Positions 1-6,980 of a stretch of DNA of 20,946 nucleotides are shown one piece after another. A program made the position numbers and the translations under genes. This DNA comes from Bacteroidales bacterium (GTDB lineage Bacteria; Bacteroidota; Bacteroidia; Bacteroidales; WCHB1-69). Position 1 is the stretch's first letter, and each line of letters opens with the position of its first letter. Under the pieces are notes generated by a model. It was not told the DNA's origin and searched no databases. It worked only from the letters and a program-made list of their open reading frames with translations. The stretch covers positions 1-20,946 of the forward strand of contig JAISTU010000112.1 of assembly GCA_031272415.1 (NCBI GenBank), written 5' to 3'.

Positions 1-797
1 GTTTTATCTTTGTAGTTCAGCAGTTTTTCGAGTGTTTCTTTTTCAAAAATTTCATTGGGGATTAATGATTGTGGGGATTGCGGGTCAAGCCCGCAATGAC
101 GGGTTGGCAAGTGTTTCTGCTTGATAAACCACACAAACATCAGTCGGGTAATAAGCCGAATGACCGACACCTCGTTGTCGCCTTGCGGGAACTGCACATT
201 TTGCAACGCCCAGAAATACCAGTTCGAGAGTTCGGCGTAAAACTCTTTGGTAAGTGTTTCAACAGCAAAGGCGTCCTTAACGTCGTCCAAAGCGATGTTG
301 CCGCGTTTTTCGGCGATTTTTTGCATTCGGTCGCTGAAAGTGCGACAGGGAACGTTTTCGCCAAGAAGGTAGGTGAAACGCTTTGGTGCGGTCTGTTCAA
401 TGGAAAATTCACCTGTTTGGGCGTCTATTGTGGGTTCGCTGCTGATGAAGGACAAACGATATTCACCCGTAGAGACGTGGCATGCCGCGTCTCTACAATG
501 GTAAAACGCCAAAATGCCGTGATAACGTGCGTGGTCGATGAATTGGGCGACAAGTTCTCGCAGTCCGACACGATTTTTGGCAATTTTTACATTTTCGGCA
601 ACTGCGATGTCTAATACAGCAAGGTTTTTGCCGTCAGCAAGTTTTATGGAGGCAAAACGCTGAATGGACTTTGCGGGCGAATTTTGCAAGTTAAGCACTA
701 CATTTTCGGGTTGTGCTTCAAATTGTACTTGACTGCAAAAAATATTTTGCAGTTCTGTTTGCCACGCTTGGCGGTTGTAAGGTTGTTGAAAGTTCAT
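1..797 (-). CDS. Eco57I-type restriction-modification methylase, N-terminal part (cut by window edge)
   Basis: I translated this frame by hand from the ATG at 797; it stays open for 265 residues and runs off the window. The visible part starts MNFQQPYNRQAW and contains AVLDIAVAENVKIAKNRVGL, EYRLSFISSEPTID and TAPKRFTYLLGENVPCRTF, then RLITRLMFVWFIKQKHL. This pattern is that of the N-terminal region of large (about 1000-1300 residue) Eco57I-like proteins that join a restriction domain to an adenine methylase; the methylase motifs themselves lie outside the window. The start lies one base after the stop of the AAA/DUF4143 gene, so the two are almost certainly co-transcribed and perhaps translationally coupled. 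Two palindromic repeats sit in frame: residues about 101-110 (peptide CRDAACHVST) and about 232-242 (peptide RHCGLDPQS). Family assignment rests on remembered family sequence, not on a search. Confidence 0.8.
   Translation of the reverse strand, partial: MNFQQPYNRQAWQTELQNIFCSQVQFEAQPENVVLNLQNSPAKSIQRFASIKLADGKNLAVLDIAVAENVKIAKNRVGLRELVAQFIDHARYHGILAFYHCRDAACHVSTGEYRLSFISSEPTIDAQTGEFSIEQTAPKRFTYLLGENVPCRTFSDRMQKIAEKRGNIALDDVKDAFAVETLTKEFYAELSNWYFWALQNVQFPQGDNEVSVIRLITRLMFVWFIKQKHLPTRHCGLDPQSPQSLIPNEIFEKETLEKLLNYKDK
73..103. repeat. REP-like palindrome (ATTGCGGG type) inside methylase gene
   Basis: ATTGCGGG at 77-84 and CCCGCAAT at 90-97 form a perfect 8-bp stem with loop TCAAG, flanked by GATT and GACGGG. 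The same core occurs at 3912-3932 and, degenerate, at 12448-12473. Here it is translated on the minus strand as RHCGLDPQS without breaking the frame. Confidence 0.85.
469..496. repeat. 28-bp GTAGAGACG palindrome inside methylase gene
   Basis: Outer arms GTAGAGACG (469-477) and CGTCTCTAC (488-496) are perfect reverse complements, and the centre GGCATGCC (479-486) is itself palindromic, so all but one base pair matches. It is read in frame on the minus strand as part of CRDAACHVST. A degenerate relative lies at 15231-15263. Confidence 0.85.
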
Positions 798-798
798 A

Positions 799-2103
799 TT
801 ATTTTTTAATTAAATTCTTAATTGGAAACAAAAAACTGTAATACAGCGGGATATTCAACAGTCCGTTATTTTCTTCGAGTGGCAAAAGTGAAAACCGAAT
901 CAATAGTTCGGGGCTGTATTTTTCGCGATAAACTTTCAAACTTTGGGCTTTGACCTTTAAACCGCTTTTTACTTCAATCGGCACAATTCTATTGTTAATT
1001 TGCGTAACAAAATCGACTTCCGCCTGTGCCCCGCTTGTCCAGTAAAACAGTTCATAATCAGACAATTCCTGCAAAACATACTGCTCGGCAAGCAGTCCGT
1101 TAAATTCGTCGAAAATGGCTGTTTTATCAATTACAACGGCAGTTGGAATTTTTGCAAAATGCCGAAACAGTCCGACATCAATGAAATACAGTTTAAAAGC
1201 ATTGCGTTCGCGGTACGCCCGCAACGGCATTTTATCACCGCACTTTACAAGGTTTACGCGGCGGGCTATTCCGGCGGAGAGTAGCCATTCAATCGCCAAT
1301 TCGTATTCACGCGCCCGTGCCCCTTGACGTACCACGTCATACACAAATTTATCATTCTTTTTGGCAAACTGTTCGGGTAAAGAATCAAAAACTTGCTTAA
1401 TACGAATAGATTCCTGTTTTTTTGCGTGTTTTGAAAAATCGCGAACGTAGGTTTGCAAAATCGAATCCTGAATTTTATCAATTTTCTCAATGTTTTTCTC
1501 TATAATCCACGACTGCACCACTTCGGGCATACCGCCTGTAACCAAATAATATTTGAAATAATCATGAAGTTTCTCGGTTAGAAATTTCAAATCATTGACG
1601 TTTTTGCGGGCAAAATTAACAAGTCGCTGCTCGCCGTTGGCAACAAGAAATTCCTCAAAATCCATAGGCTGCATTTTCATAAAATCAACTTTACCGACAG
1701 GAAAACTTGTTCCCGGATGCATAAAAATACCGAGCAAACTGCCCGAAGCAGCAACGTGATATTCGGGCGCTTCCTCGCAAAAATATTTCAGAGAAGTGAG
1801 CGCACGGGGAACTTCCTGCACTTCGTCGAAAATCAACAATGTCGTTTTGGGGTGAATCGCAAAACCAAACATCAATTCCAACTGATGTACGATGCGGTAT
1901 GGCGAAATAGAACCTGCAAAAATTTGTTTTAATTCGTCAGAGGCATTTTCCATATTGACGTATGCCACGTTTTGATAATGTTCTTTGCCAAACTGCTGCA
2001 AAATGTAGGTTTTGCCTGTCTGCCTCGCACCTTCCAAAATCAGCGGCTTTCGATGCTTATCTTGCTGCCAATCAATGAGTTGTTTTATTATTTTTCTGTA
2101 CAT
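799..2103 (-). CDS. AAA ATPase with C-terminal DUF4143 domain
   Basis: A 434-residue protein with an N-terminal AAA_14-type ATPase: Walker A GARQTGKT at residues 25-32 and Walker B LLIFDE ending at D93/E94, followed by a sensor-like ASGS. The C-terminal half matches DUF4143, including a PD-(D/E)xK-like pattern: E362-x-D364, then E377-x-K379 in PIEVKSG. Proteins of this family are common as solitary genes in bacteria and archaea and their function is not settled. Here the gene lies between the PLD/SNF2 helicase (74 bases upstream) and the methylase (1 base downstream), so it may be a working part of the module or a passenger that joined the operon. I see no transmembrane segment or signal peptide. 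Length is normal for the family. Confidence 0.9.
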   Translation of the reverse strand: MYRKIIKQLIDWQQDKHRKPLILEGARQTGKTYILQQFGKEHYQNVAYVNMENASDELKQIFAGSISPYRIVHQLELMFGFAIHPKTTLLIFDEVQEVPRALTSLKYFCEEAPEYHVAASGSLLGIFMHPGTSFPVGKVDFMKMQPMDFEEFLVANGEQRLVNFARKNVNDLKFLTEKLHDYFKYYLVTGGMPEVVQSWIIEKNIEKIDKIQDSILQTYVRDFSKHAKKQESIRIKQVFDSLPEQFAKKNDKFVYDVVRQGARAREYELAIEWLLSAGIARRVNLVKCGDKMPLRAYRERNAFKLYFIDVGLFRHFAKIPTAVVIDKTAIFDEFNGLLAEQYVLQELSDYELFYWTSGAQAEVDFVTQINNRIVPIEVKSGLKVKAQSLKVYREKYSPELLIRFSLLPLEENNGLLNIPLYYSFLFPIKNLIKK

Positions 2104-2105
2104 AT

Positions 2106-2179
2106 CACATTTTCTTAATCAATTTATTGGTAAATAGACACATTTTCTTAACCCAAAACAAGATAAAATTACACATTTT
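2106..2179 (-). promoter_or_regulatory. Three AAAATGTG boxes at an exact 33-bp period
   Basis: On the minus strand the octamer AAAATGTG occurs at 2172-2179, 2139-2146 and 2106-2113, with starts exactly 33 bases apart. The two downstream copies extend to a 13-base match (CACATTTTCTTAA on the plus strand). They span the gap between helicase and ATPase genes and end just before the ATPase start at 2103. They could be operator sites (about three helical turns apart) or a decayed tandem repeat. Confidence 0.45.
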
Positions 2180-5100
2180 ATTTAAAACTTTCACTAATAA
2201 TTATTTCCGGCAAAAATTCGCTTTTCTTTTCTGTTTCGTCATCAGACGTTGAGTTTGTCGAAGCATCATCTTGCAACGGATATTTTTTGGCGATATTTAT
2301 TACGGCTTCAAGTTGTTTTGCAGATGGCATTGTTACTTTTTTCAGCGTTTTATAAAATTTGCTGATTTCCTTTGCCAATTTTTGGAATTTTCCCAAATTT
2401 ATTGCCTCTTTTGCCAAAGATAATAACTCTATTTCCTGTTCATTGACAAGATTTTGCGATGTTGAAAAGTTAATCACTGCATCAAGATAAGTCAATGCCT
2501 GTTTTTCCTGCGGACTTTGTGAAACAACTACCGCCCGTTCCGATTGCTTTTCCATTTCCAACTGCACTTTGAAAAGCGAAATGGCTTTTTCCACCTGTGT
2601 ATGGTGATTTTCGGTGAGTGGCACGGATTTTTCGACTTTGTTGGCGCGGAAAATTTCTTCTGCCTGCAAAAAAGTAAGTTCCTGTGGCTCGCCGTCGCCC
2701 TGAACAAGCAGAAACGAGTTTCGTTTTTCACTGCGAATAAAAGCGACGGTAGCATCCGACAATTTTTCAGACAGGTTGCTGAGCGTAGTCGAGGCACGTC
2801 CGGTTCTTGCCCGCAAAGTCATATTTTTGATTTGCTTAAACAATTCCGGATTTTCGTCTTTGAATTTGCGAAGTTCAAGCAGAATTTTCAGTTTCTCGTC
2901 TTTTTCTTCTTTTGCCGTTTTGTCAAAAAGTCCGAAACTTTCTACAATTTCTTCATCGGAATAAATCTGACTGTCTTCGCCCAGCGCAGAGTGGAATGCC
3001 TGCAATTTTAGTATTGCCTTTTTCTTTAACTCAATGTCGTTTTCCACTTTGGCGGTGGGGAAAAAGTTGAAAACATGCACTTCCTTTGCCGTGCTGCCAA
3101 TACGGTTTACCCGCCCGATACGCTGCATCAGTCGCGTAGAGTTCCAAGGCGTGTCGTAATTCACAACCACATTGGCGCGGTGCATATTCACGCCTTCTGC
3201 CAACACTTCGGTAGAAATCACAATGTTGTAATCGTCTTTTTGCTCGTTTTTTGGAATGTTTGCATCAAAATTTTCACGAATGAGTGGAAATTGATTTTTA
3301 CGATTTTTGCTACTGCAAACCAATATTTTGTCGAAACCTGCTTTTTTCAGTTCATCAAAAAGATAGTCGGTAGTTTCCTGCGATTCGGAAAAGACAACAA
3401 GTTTGCCTTCTTTATTGATTTTAGCGGACAACAGCGTGTTTATTAGATATTCTTTAAAAACATCCAATTTCGGGTCTGTGTTTACCTTTTTCCACTCCTT
3501 GACAAGATTTTGCAAAATGCCCAAATCGTTTTTTAAGCCGTCAATAAAACCCTCTTCAAAGTCGGCAGCGGTGCAAATTTCTATGGTAGGGTCGCTGTCC
3601 TGCAAATTGATAAGCAGTTGCAAAAGTTCGTCTTCTTTGTTTTGCTCAATATAATCATTCACATTCAGATTTGGAGCAATAAAAATGCGGTTGTCTTCAA
3701 ACATTTTGACCATATTTTCCGTTGCCTGTGCAAAGCGTTCCAACGACTGACGGAAAGCAAAGAAACTGCTGTCCAATCGCTTCACAAGTAAAGTTTTCAT
3801 AATATGTTGCAACTGCAAGGATGCCAAATCGGCATTTTTGTATTTCTTTTTCTTTTCAGGCACAAGAAATTTTATTGCCTGGTAACGATAGTAAATAAGT
3901 CCGCCACCGTCATTGCGGGCTTGCCCCGCAATCCCCCCGGTTAAGCATTTTATCGTTTTGTCGTAAAGCGTTTCCAACTCCGTATCAAGTTGATAGAAAA
4001 TTTTATGTGGCTGTTTTACCACCGGAAACGAAATGCCCTGTTCCTGTAAATCTTTTTTATATTGTTCATTTTCAAGCAAATCGGTGCGAGTGCGACGAAC
4101 AGTCAGCGGCTCAACAACCATTAAGCGAATATCATCATACAATTTTTTCACTCCCGCAGCCATTTTTTTGACATCGGTTTCTGTTTTCAGTTCCTTGTAT
4201 TCTTTTATTTTCGGTGCAAAATAATGTTGCAAATTGCTGATTTCGAGAGTAGAATCCTTTTTGTCCTGAAACAGATATACCTGATTGGCAATATCTTCGG
4301 GACGATTGTTGAGCGGTGTTGCCGAAACAAGTATCACCTTTTTCTGCGTGCCTCTGCGTGTGGGTGTTTTGCAGATTTTTTGGAGTGCGTTGTACATTTC
4401 CGCCGTATCATTGCGGAATTTATGTGCCTCATCAATAACCACCAAATCGTATTTTTTCGCATCGCGAATTTTGTGCAAACTTCCATTGGTAACAATTTTG
4501 AAATCGTTGATACCAAAGTTTTCAAAGGTTTCGTTCCAGTTGTCGTGCAGCGCAGGCGGACAAATCACCAACGTCTTGCTCAAATAATCGGGGAATCCGT
4601 TGTGATAGAAAAAGTTCTTTGCAATTTGCGCCGCCACAACCGTTTTGCCCAAACCCACAACATCAGACAAGAAAAAGCCGTTGTGTTTTTCCAACTTTGC
4701 ATAGCCATCGCTCACCGCATCCGCCTGATACGATAGTTTTTTGTATTCTCTCGGCATATCACGCAACGAATTGGGGTCATATTCCACACTTTTGCCAAAA
4801 TACTCAATCAGGAATTTGTAGTAAATTTCAAAAGGCGTAAAAGTGTCGTTAAGATAGGTTTCGGTTTTCAATTTTTCTACAAATTCACGGTCAATTTCAA
4901 TGCTTTGCTCCCACAGTTTTTCAAATGTTTCAACTGCGAAGTCGATGTCGGCATCATCGCGAAGTTCCACATTGAACTCAAAATTGCGTTGCAAGCCGTT
5001 GTCGGTCAAGTTGCTTGAACCTGTAATCACCGAGCCGTAGCCGTGAGCGTGTTTTTCTTTTTCGCGGAAAATATAAATTTTGGCGTGCAAATTTTGTTTG

Positions 5101-5480
5101 GGATAGACACGAATTTGCACTTTTTTCTCAATCACGTCCTTAATAAACTGCAATATACCATCTTCAACGGTTTTGTTGTATTTTGAAGTTAGAATGTTGC
5201 GTTTTTGGTTTTCAATATATTTTTCTACGCTTTTTTCTGCATTGCCTGAGAAAAGGAGTCCTCGTTGATTTGCATCATAGACCGCCTCATCAATATTTAT
5301 ACCGACAAGCACACGAATTTCGGCGACTTTCTCAACAAACGGTCGCACTTGAAAATAACCACTCGCACGAAAATAGCCCACAAGTGCATCGAAAAAGTGA
5401 ATTTGTTTATGTTCAAACACGCCCTTAATCTTGTTGAGCAGCGTATTTTGGTCTTCGTTTGTAAAGAATTTTGATGCCAT
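2178..5480 (-). CDS. PLD-nuclease/SNF2-type helicase fusion
   Basis: An 1100-residue protein. Residues about 20-200 form a phospholipase-D-like domain with H132-A-K134 and GSSNLTDNGL (154-163), the HxK and GSxN motif of PLD nucleases. Residues about 250-810 are a superfamily-2 helicase core: Walker A DVVGLGKT (273-280), DEAH (350-353), SATPLN (386-391) and motif VI QRIGRVNRIG (786-795). The charged C-terminal third has no motif I recognise. PLD nucleases coupled to helicases act in ATP-dependent restriction (CglI and NgoAVII are known examples), and the Eco57I-like methylase two genes on supports such a role; that role is inferred. An in-frame palindromic repeat adds about residues 514-527 (GGIAGQARNDGG), between the two helicase lobes. 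The ATG at 5480 gives the expected start, 36 bases after the upstream gene. Confidence 0.92.
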   Translation of the reverse strand: MASKFFTNEDQNTLLNKIKGVFEHKQIHFFDALVGYFRASGYFQVRPFVEKVAEIRVLVGINIDEAVYDANQRGLLFSGNAEKSVEKYIENQKRNILTSKYNKTVEDGILQFIKDVIEKKVQIRVYPKQNLHAKIYIFREKEKHAHGYGSVITGSSNLTDNGLQRNFEFNVELRDDADIDFAVETFEKLWEQSIEIDREFVEKLKTETYLNDTFTPFEIYYKFLIEYFGKSVEYDPNSLRDMPREYKKLSYQADAVSDGYAKLEKHNGFFLSDVVGLGKTVVAAQIAKNFFYHNGFPDYLSKTLVICPPALHDNWNETFENFGINDFKIVTNGSLHKIRDAKKYDLVVIDEAHKFRNDTAEMYNALQKICKTPTRRGTQKKVILVSATPLNNRPEDIANQVYLFQDKKDSTLEISNLQHYFAPKIKEYKELKTETDVKKMAAGVKKLYDDIRLMVVEPLTVRRTRTDLLENEQYKKDLQEQGISFPVVKQPHKIFYQLDTELETLYDKTIKCLTGGIAGQARNDGGGLIYYRYQAIKFLVPEKKKKYKNADLASLQLQHIMKTLLVKRLDSSFFAFRQSLERFAQATENMVKMFEDNRIFIAPNLNVNDYIEQNKEDELLQLLINLQDSDPTIEICTAADFEEGFIDGLKNDLGILQNLVKEWKKVNTDPKLDVFKEYLINTLLSAKINKEGKLVVFSESQETTDYLFDELKKAGFDKILVCSSKNRKNQFPLIRENFDANIPKNEQKDDYNIVISTEVLAEGVNMHRANVVVNYDTPWNSTRLMQRIGRVNRIGSTAKEVHVFNFFPTAKVENDIELKKKAILKLQAFHSALGEDSQIYSDEEIVESFGLFDKTAKEEKDEKLKILLELRKFKDENPELFKQIKNMTLRARTGRASTTLSNLSEKLSDATVAFIRSEKRNSFLLVQGDGEPQELTFLQAEEIFRANKVEKSVPLTENHHTQVEKAISLFKVQLEMEKQSERAVVVSQSPQEKQALTYLDAVINFSTSQNLVNEQEIELLSLAKEAINLGKFQKLAKEISKFYKTLKKVTMPSAKQLEAVINIAKKYPLQDDASTNSTSDDETEKKSEFLPEIIISESFK
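2248..2265. repeat. Possible TTGAG(C/T)TTGTCGAA repeat remnant in helicase C-terminus
   Basis: GTTGAGTTTGTCGAAGCA resembles the dispersed TTGAGCTTGTCGAA repeats seen in many Bacteroidota. It is read in frame as DASTNS near residue 1073 of the helicase. Only this partial core is present, so it could be chance. Confidence 0.35.
2774..2796. repeat. Possible GCTGAGCGTAGTCGA repeat in helicase C-terminal region
   Basis: GGTTGCTGAGCGTAGTCGAG resembles a dispersed palindromic repeat whose usual form is GGTTGCTGAGCGTAGTCGAA followed by a GCAACC arm; here the right arm is degenerate. It is read in frame as RASTTLSNL (residues 895-903). Confidence 0.4.
3905..3940. repeat. REP-like palindrome (ATTGCGGG type) inside helicase gene
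   Basis: CCGTCATTGCGGG is followed by CTTGC and CCCGCAATC. The stem is ATTGCGGG (3912-3919) with CCCGCAAT (3925-3932). The unit points the other way from the copy at 73-103, yet is also open in frame, giving GGIAGQARNDGG in the protein. Confidence 0.85.
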
Positions 5481-5516
5481 ATTTTGTTTTTTTTTATTAA
5501 CAAACCCATCTCATTT

Positions 5517-6230
5517 TCACAACTCATCGGCATGAAAGCGAAAGCCTAATCTTTTGGCGGTGCGGATAGGTATTCTTTTTTCCTTAATATCCAACATATC
5601 TTGTATTGTAATTTCCTTAACTACCTCATACGGAGGCACTAACAAATCAAAATTGTATGTATATTGTATCGCCGACAATAAAACTTCCTGTGCCAATTCT
5701 TCGGTAAATTCAGCCGAAGCAAAATTGTTATAAATATGCCCTAACTCGCGTTTGCCGTCAATATAATAATGATTATCAATGTTAATAAACACTCTGCCAA
5801 TCAGATAGCCTGCGTCGTTGCACCGATTGTAAAGCAAAGAATCGGTCAAAAAATTATAAATATTTATCAATCCGCAATAGGCTCTGTCTTTGTTGTCGCG
5901 AATGTAAGGTGTTTTCATCACCTCATGGTCGCGATTAAAGTCAAACACATTGCTGTGCAACATAAAAAACAAAATATCACTGCCAAATTGCAGCGAAAAT
6001 GTCTGTGTATTATTGTGTTCATATTTCACTATTACAGGTGAATCGGGGAAATTTTTCCGAAAAAAATCAGGAAATTTTTCCGACATTTTGTCAAGAATAT
6101 TGAACGCATTTGCTGCATTTTTATACACATTGATTTTCAAATTAGACTTATGATTGATTTGATTACAAATGAGTTGCATTTTTTGTTGCATCAAATCTTT
6201 TTTCTCTTCCGGTGATTGTATATTGTTCAT
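5517..6230 (-). CDS. Unrecognised 237-residue protein, first gene of the restriction-like cluster
   Basis: I do not recognise a family. The protein starts MNNIQSPEEKKDLMQQKMQL and appears soluble and cytoplasmic: no signal peptide and no hydrophobic segment long enough to cross a membrane. The N-terminal 35 residues look helical and charged; the middle is rich in aromatic and polar residues (SDILFFMLHSNVFDFNRDHE, HYYIDGKRELGHIY); the C-terminus is basic (KEKRIPIRTAKRLGFRFHAD). The stop lies 36 bases before the helicase start and its own start lies 24 bases after the CofE-like gene, so it is probably transcribed with the helicase. That placement makes it a candidate accessory or regulatory subunit, but this is only context. 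The start at 6230 is the first ATG and leaves normal spacing. Confidence 0.8.
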   Translation of the reverse strand: MNNIQSPEEKKDLMQQKMQLICNQINHKSNLKINVYKNAANAFNILDKMSEKFPDFFRKNFPDSPVIVKYEHNNTQTFSLQFGSDILFFMLHSNVFDFNRDHEVMKTPYIRDNKDRAYCGLINIYNFLTDSLLYNRCNDAGYLIGRVFINIDNHYYIDGKRELGHIYNNFASAEFTEELAQEVLLSAIQYTYNFDLLVPPYEVVKEITIQDMLDIKEKRIPIRTAKRLGFRFHADEL

Positions 6231-6254
6231 TTTTTGGATATTATTAAATTCAGT

Positions 6255-6950
6255 TTATTTAGCCATTCTAACGATGGCGATAGGTGTTTGTTGGGCAGAT
6301 TGTCCTAATGGATTGTCTTTAAAAAGAGCCTTTAAAAACTTGTTATCCAATGATTTATCAGATTTTCCCAATATTTCTACATTTAAATCGTTGGCATCTA
6401 AAACCACCATATCATTCCCGATGCGGGCTTTAACATTTTTGGCTACTTTGTCGGGATTTTTAGGTGCCATTTTAGCATATCTATTGTAGGGCGGAATGGT
6501 GTAGTCGCAAGGTCCGTCAATGGCTGCCGCTTTAGCACCGCAAACTTTGTAAAATACCCCTCTTACGCCAAAAGGTTTGGTAACCGCTGCCGCCAAAGAG
6601 CCTAAAAATATGCGGCACAATCCAACATCTTTAATCGCCAATTGCATCGTATAAGGGCTGCCCAAACCGATACCATAAGGCGATTTATACACAAATTTGA
6701 CCAAAAAACGTGCCAACGCAGACGGTTTTATCTCATCAATGGGAAAAGAACGCCCCTGCATAATGGCAATAATCTTTTCACTGACAAAAATTATATCGCC
6801 TTTTTGACGTATTGATGCTGTGTATTTATCAATCACATCTTCTATAACATCCTCTTTTACAATTACATGCGTTTTTACAGGAATACGCATATATTGCATT
6901 CCATTTACCTCAATATTGAGTTGTTTTCCAGCATTTGCCTCAAATTCCAT
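6255..6950 (-). CDS. CofE-like protein (coenzyme F420-0:L-glutamate ligase family)
   Basis: A 231-residue protein whose N-terminal half has the CofE signature: IPVKTHVI (residues about 23-30), then GDIIFVSEKIIAIMQGR (about 52-68). GIGLGSPYTMQLAI and VRGVFYKVCGAKAAAIDGPC follow, then NDMVVLDANDLNVEILG near the C-terminus. Known CofE enzymes add glutamate to F420-0 using GTP. Most Bacteroidota are not known to make F420, and nothing else in the window belongs to that pathway, so the substrate here may differ; the fold assignment is firmer than the reaction. Sits 30 bases after the TPR lipoprotein stop and 24 bases before the unrecognised 237-residue gene, suggesting a shared transcript. Confidence 0.78.
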   Translation of the reverse strand: MEFEANAGKQLNIEVNGMQYMRIPVKTHVIVKEDVIEDVIDKYTASIRQKGDIIFVSEKIIAIMQGRSFPIDEIKPSALARFLVKFVYKSPYGIGLGSPYTMQLAIKDVGLCRIFLGSLAAAVTKPFGVRGVFYKVCGAKAAAIDGPCDYTIPPYNRYAKMAPKNPDKVAKNVKARIGNDMVVLDANDLNVEILGKSDKSLDNKFLKALFKDNPLGQSAQQTPIAIVRMAK

Positions 6951-6980
6951 GTCTTTTTTATCATTTAAATTATTTATATA

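Noticed and set aside
69..614. Plus-strand open frame of 181 codons
   Set aside because: Antisense to the methylase frame, which is continuous and family-like; the plus frame has no recognisable motif.
799..2103. DUF4143 ATPase as a transposase or integrase
   Set aside because: It has Walker motifs and the DUF4143 pattern, with no DDE or tyrosine recombinase motif and no flanking inverted repeats.
2544..3011. Plus-strand open frame of 155 codons
   Set aside because: Opposite the helicase C-terminal region; phenylalanine-rich composition typical of antisense frames.
4224..4736. Plus-strand open frame of 170 codons
   Set aside because: Lies opposite the helicase motifs and has no domain signal; a shadow of the real gene.
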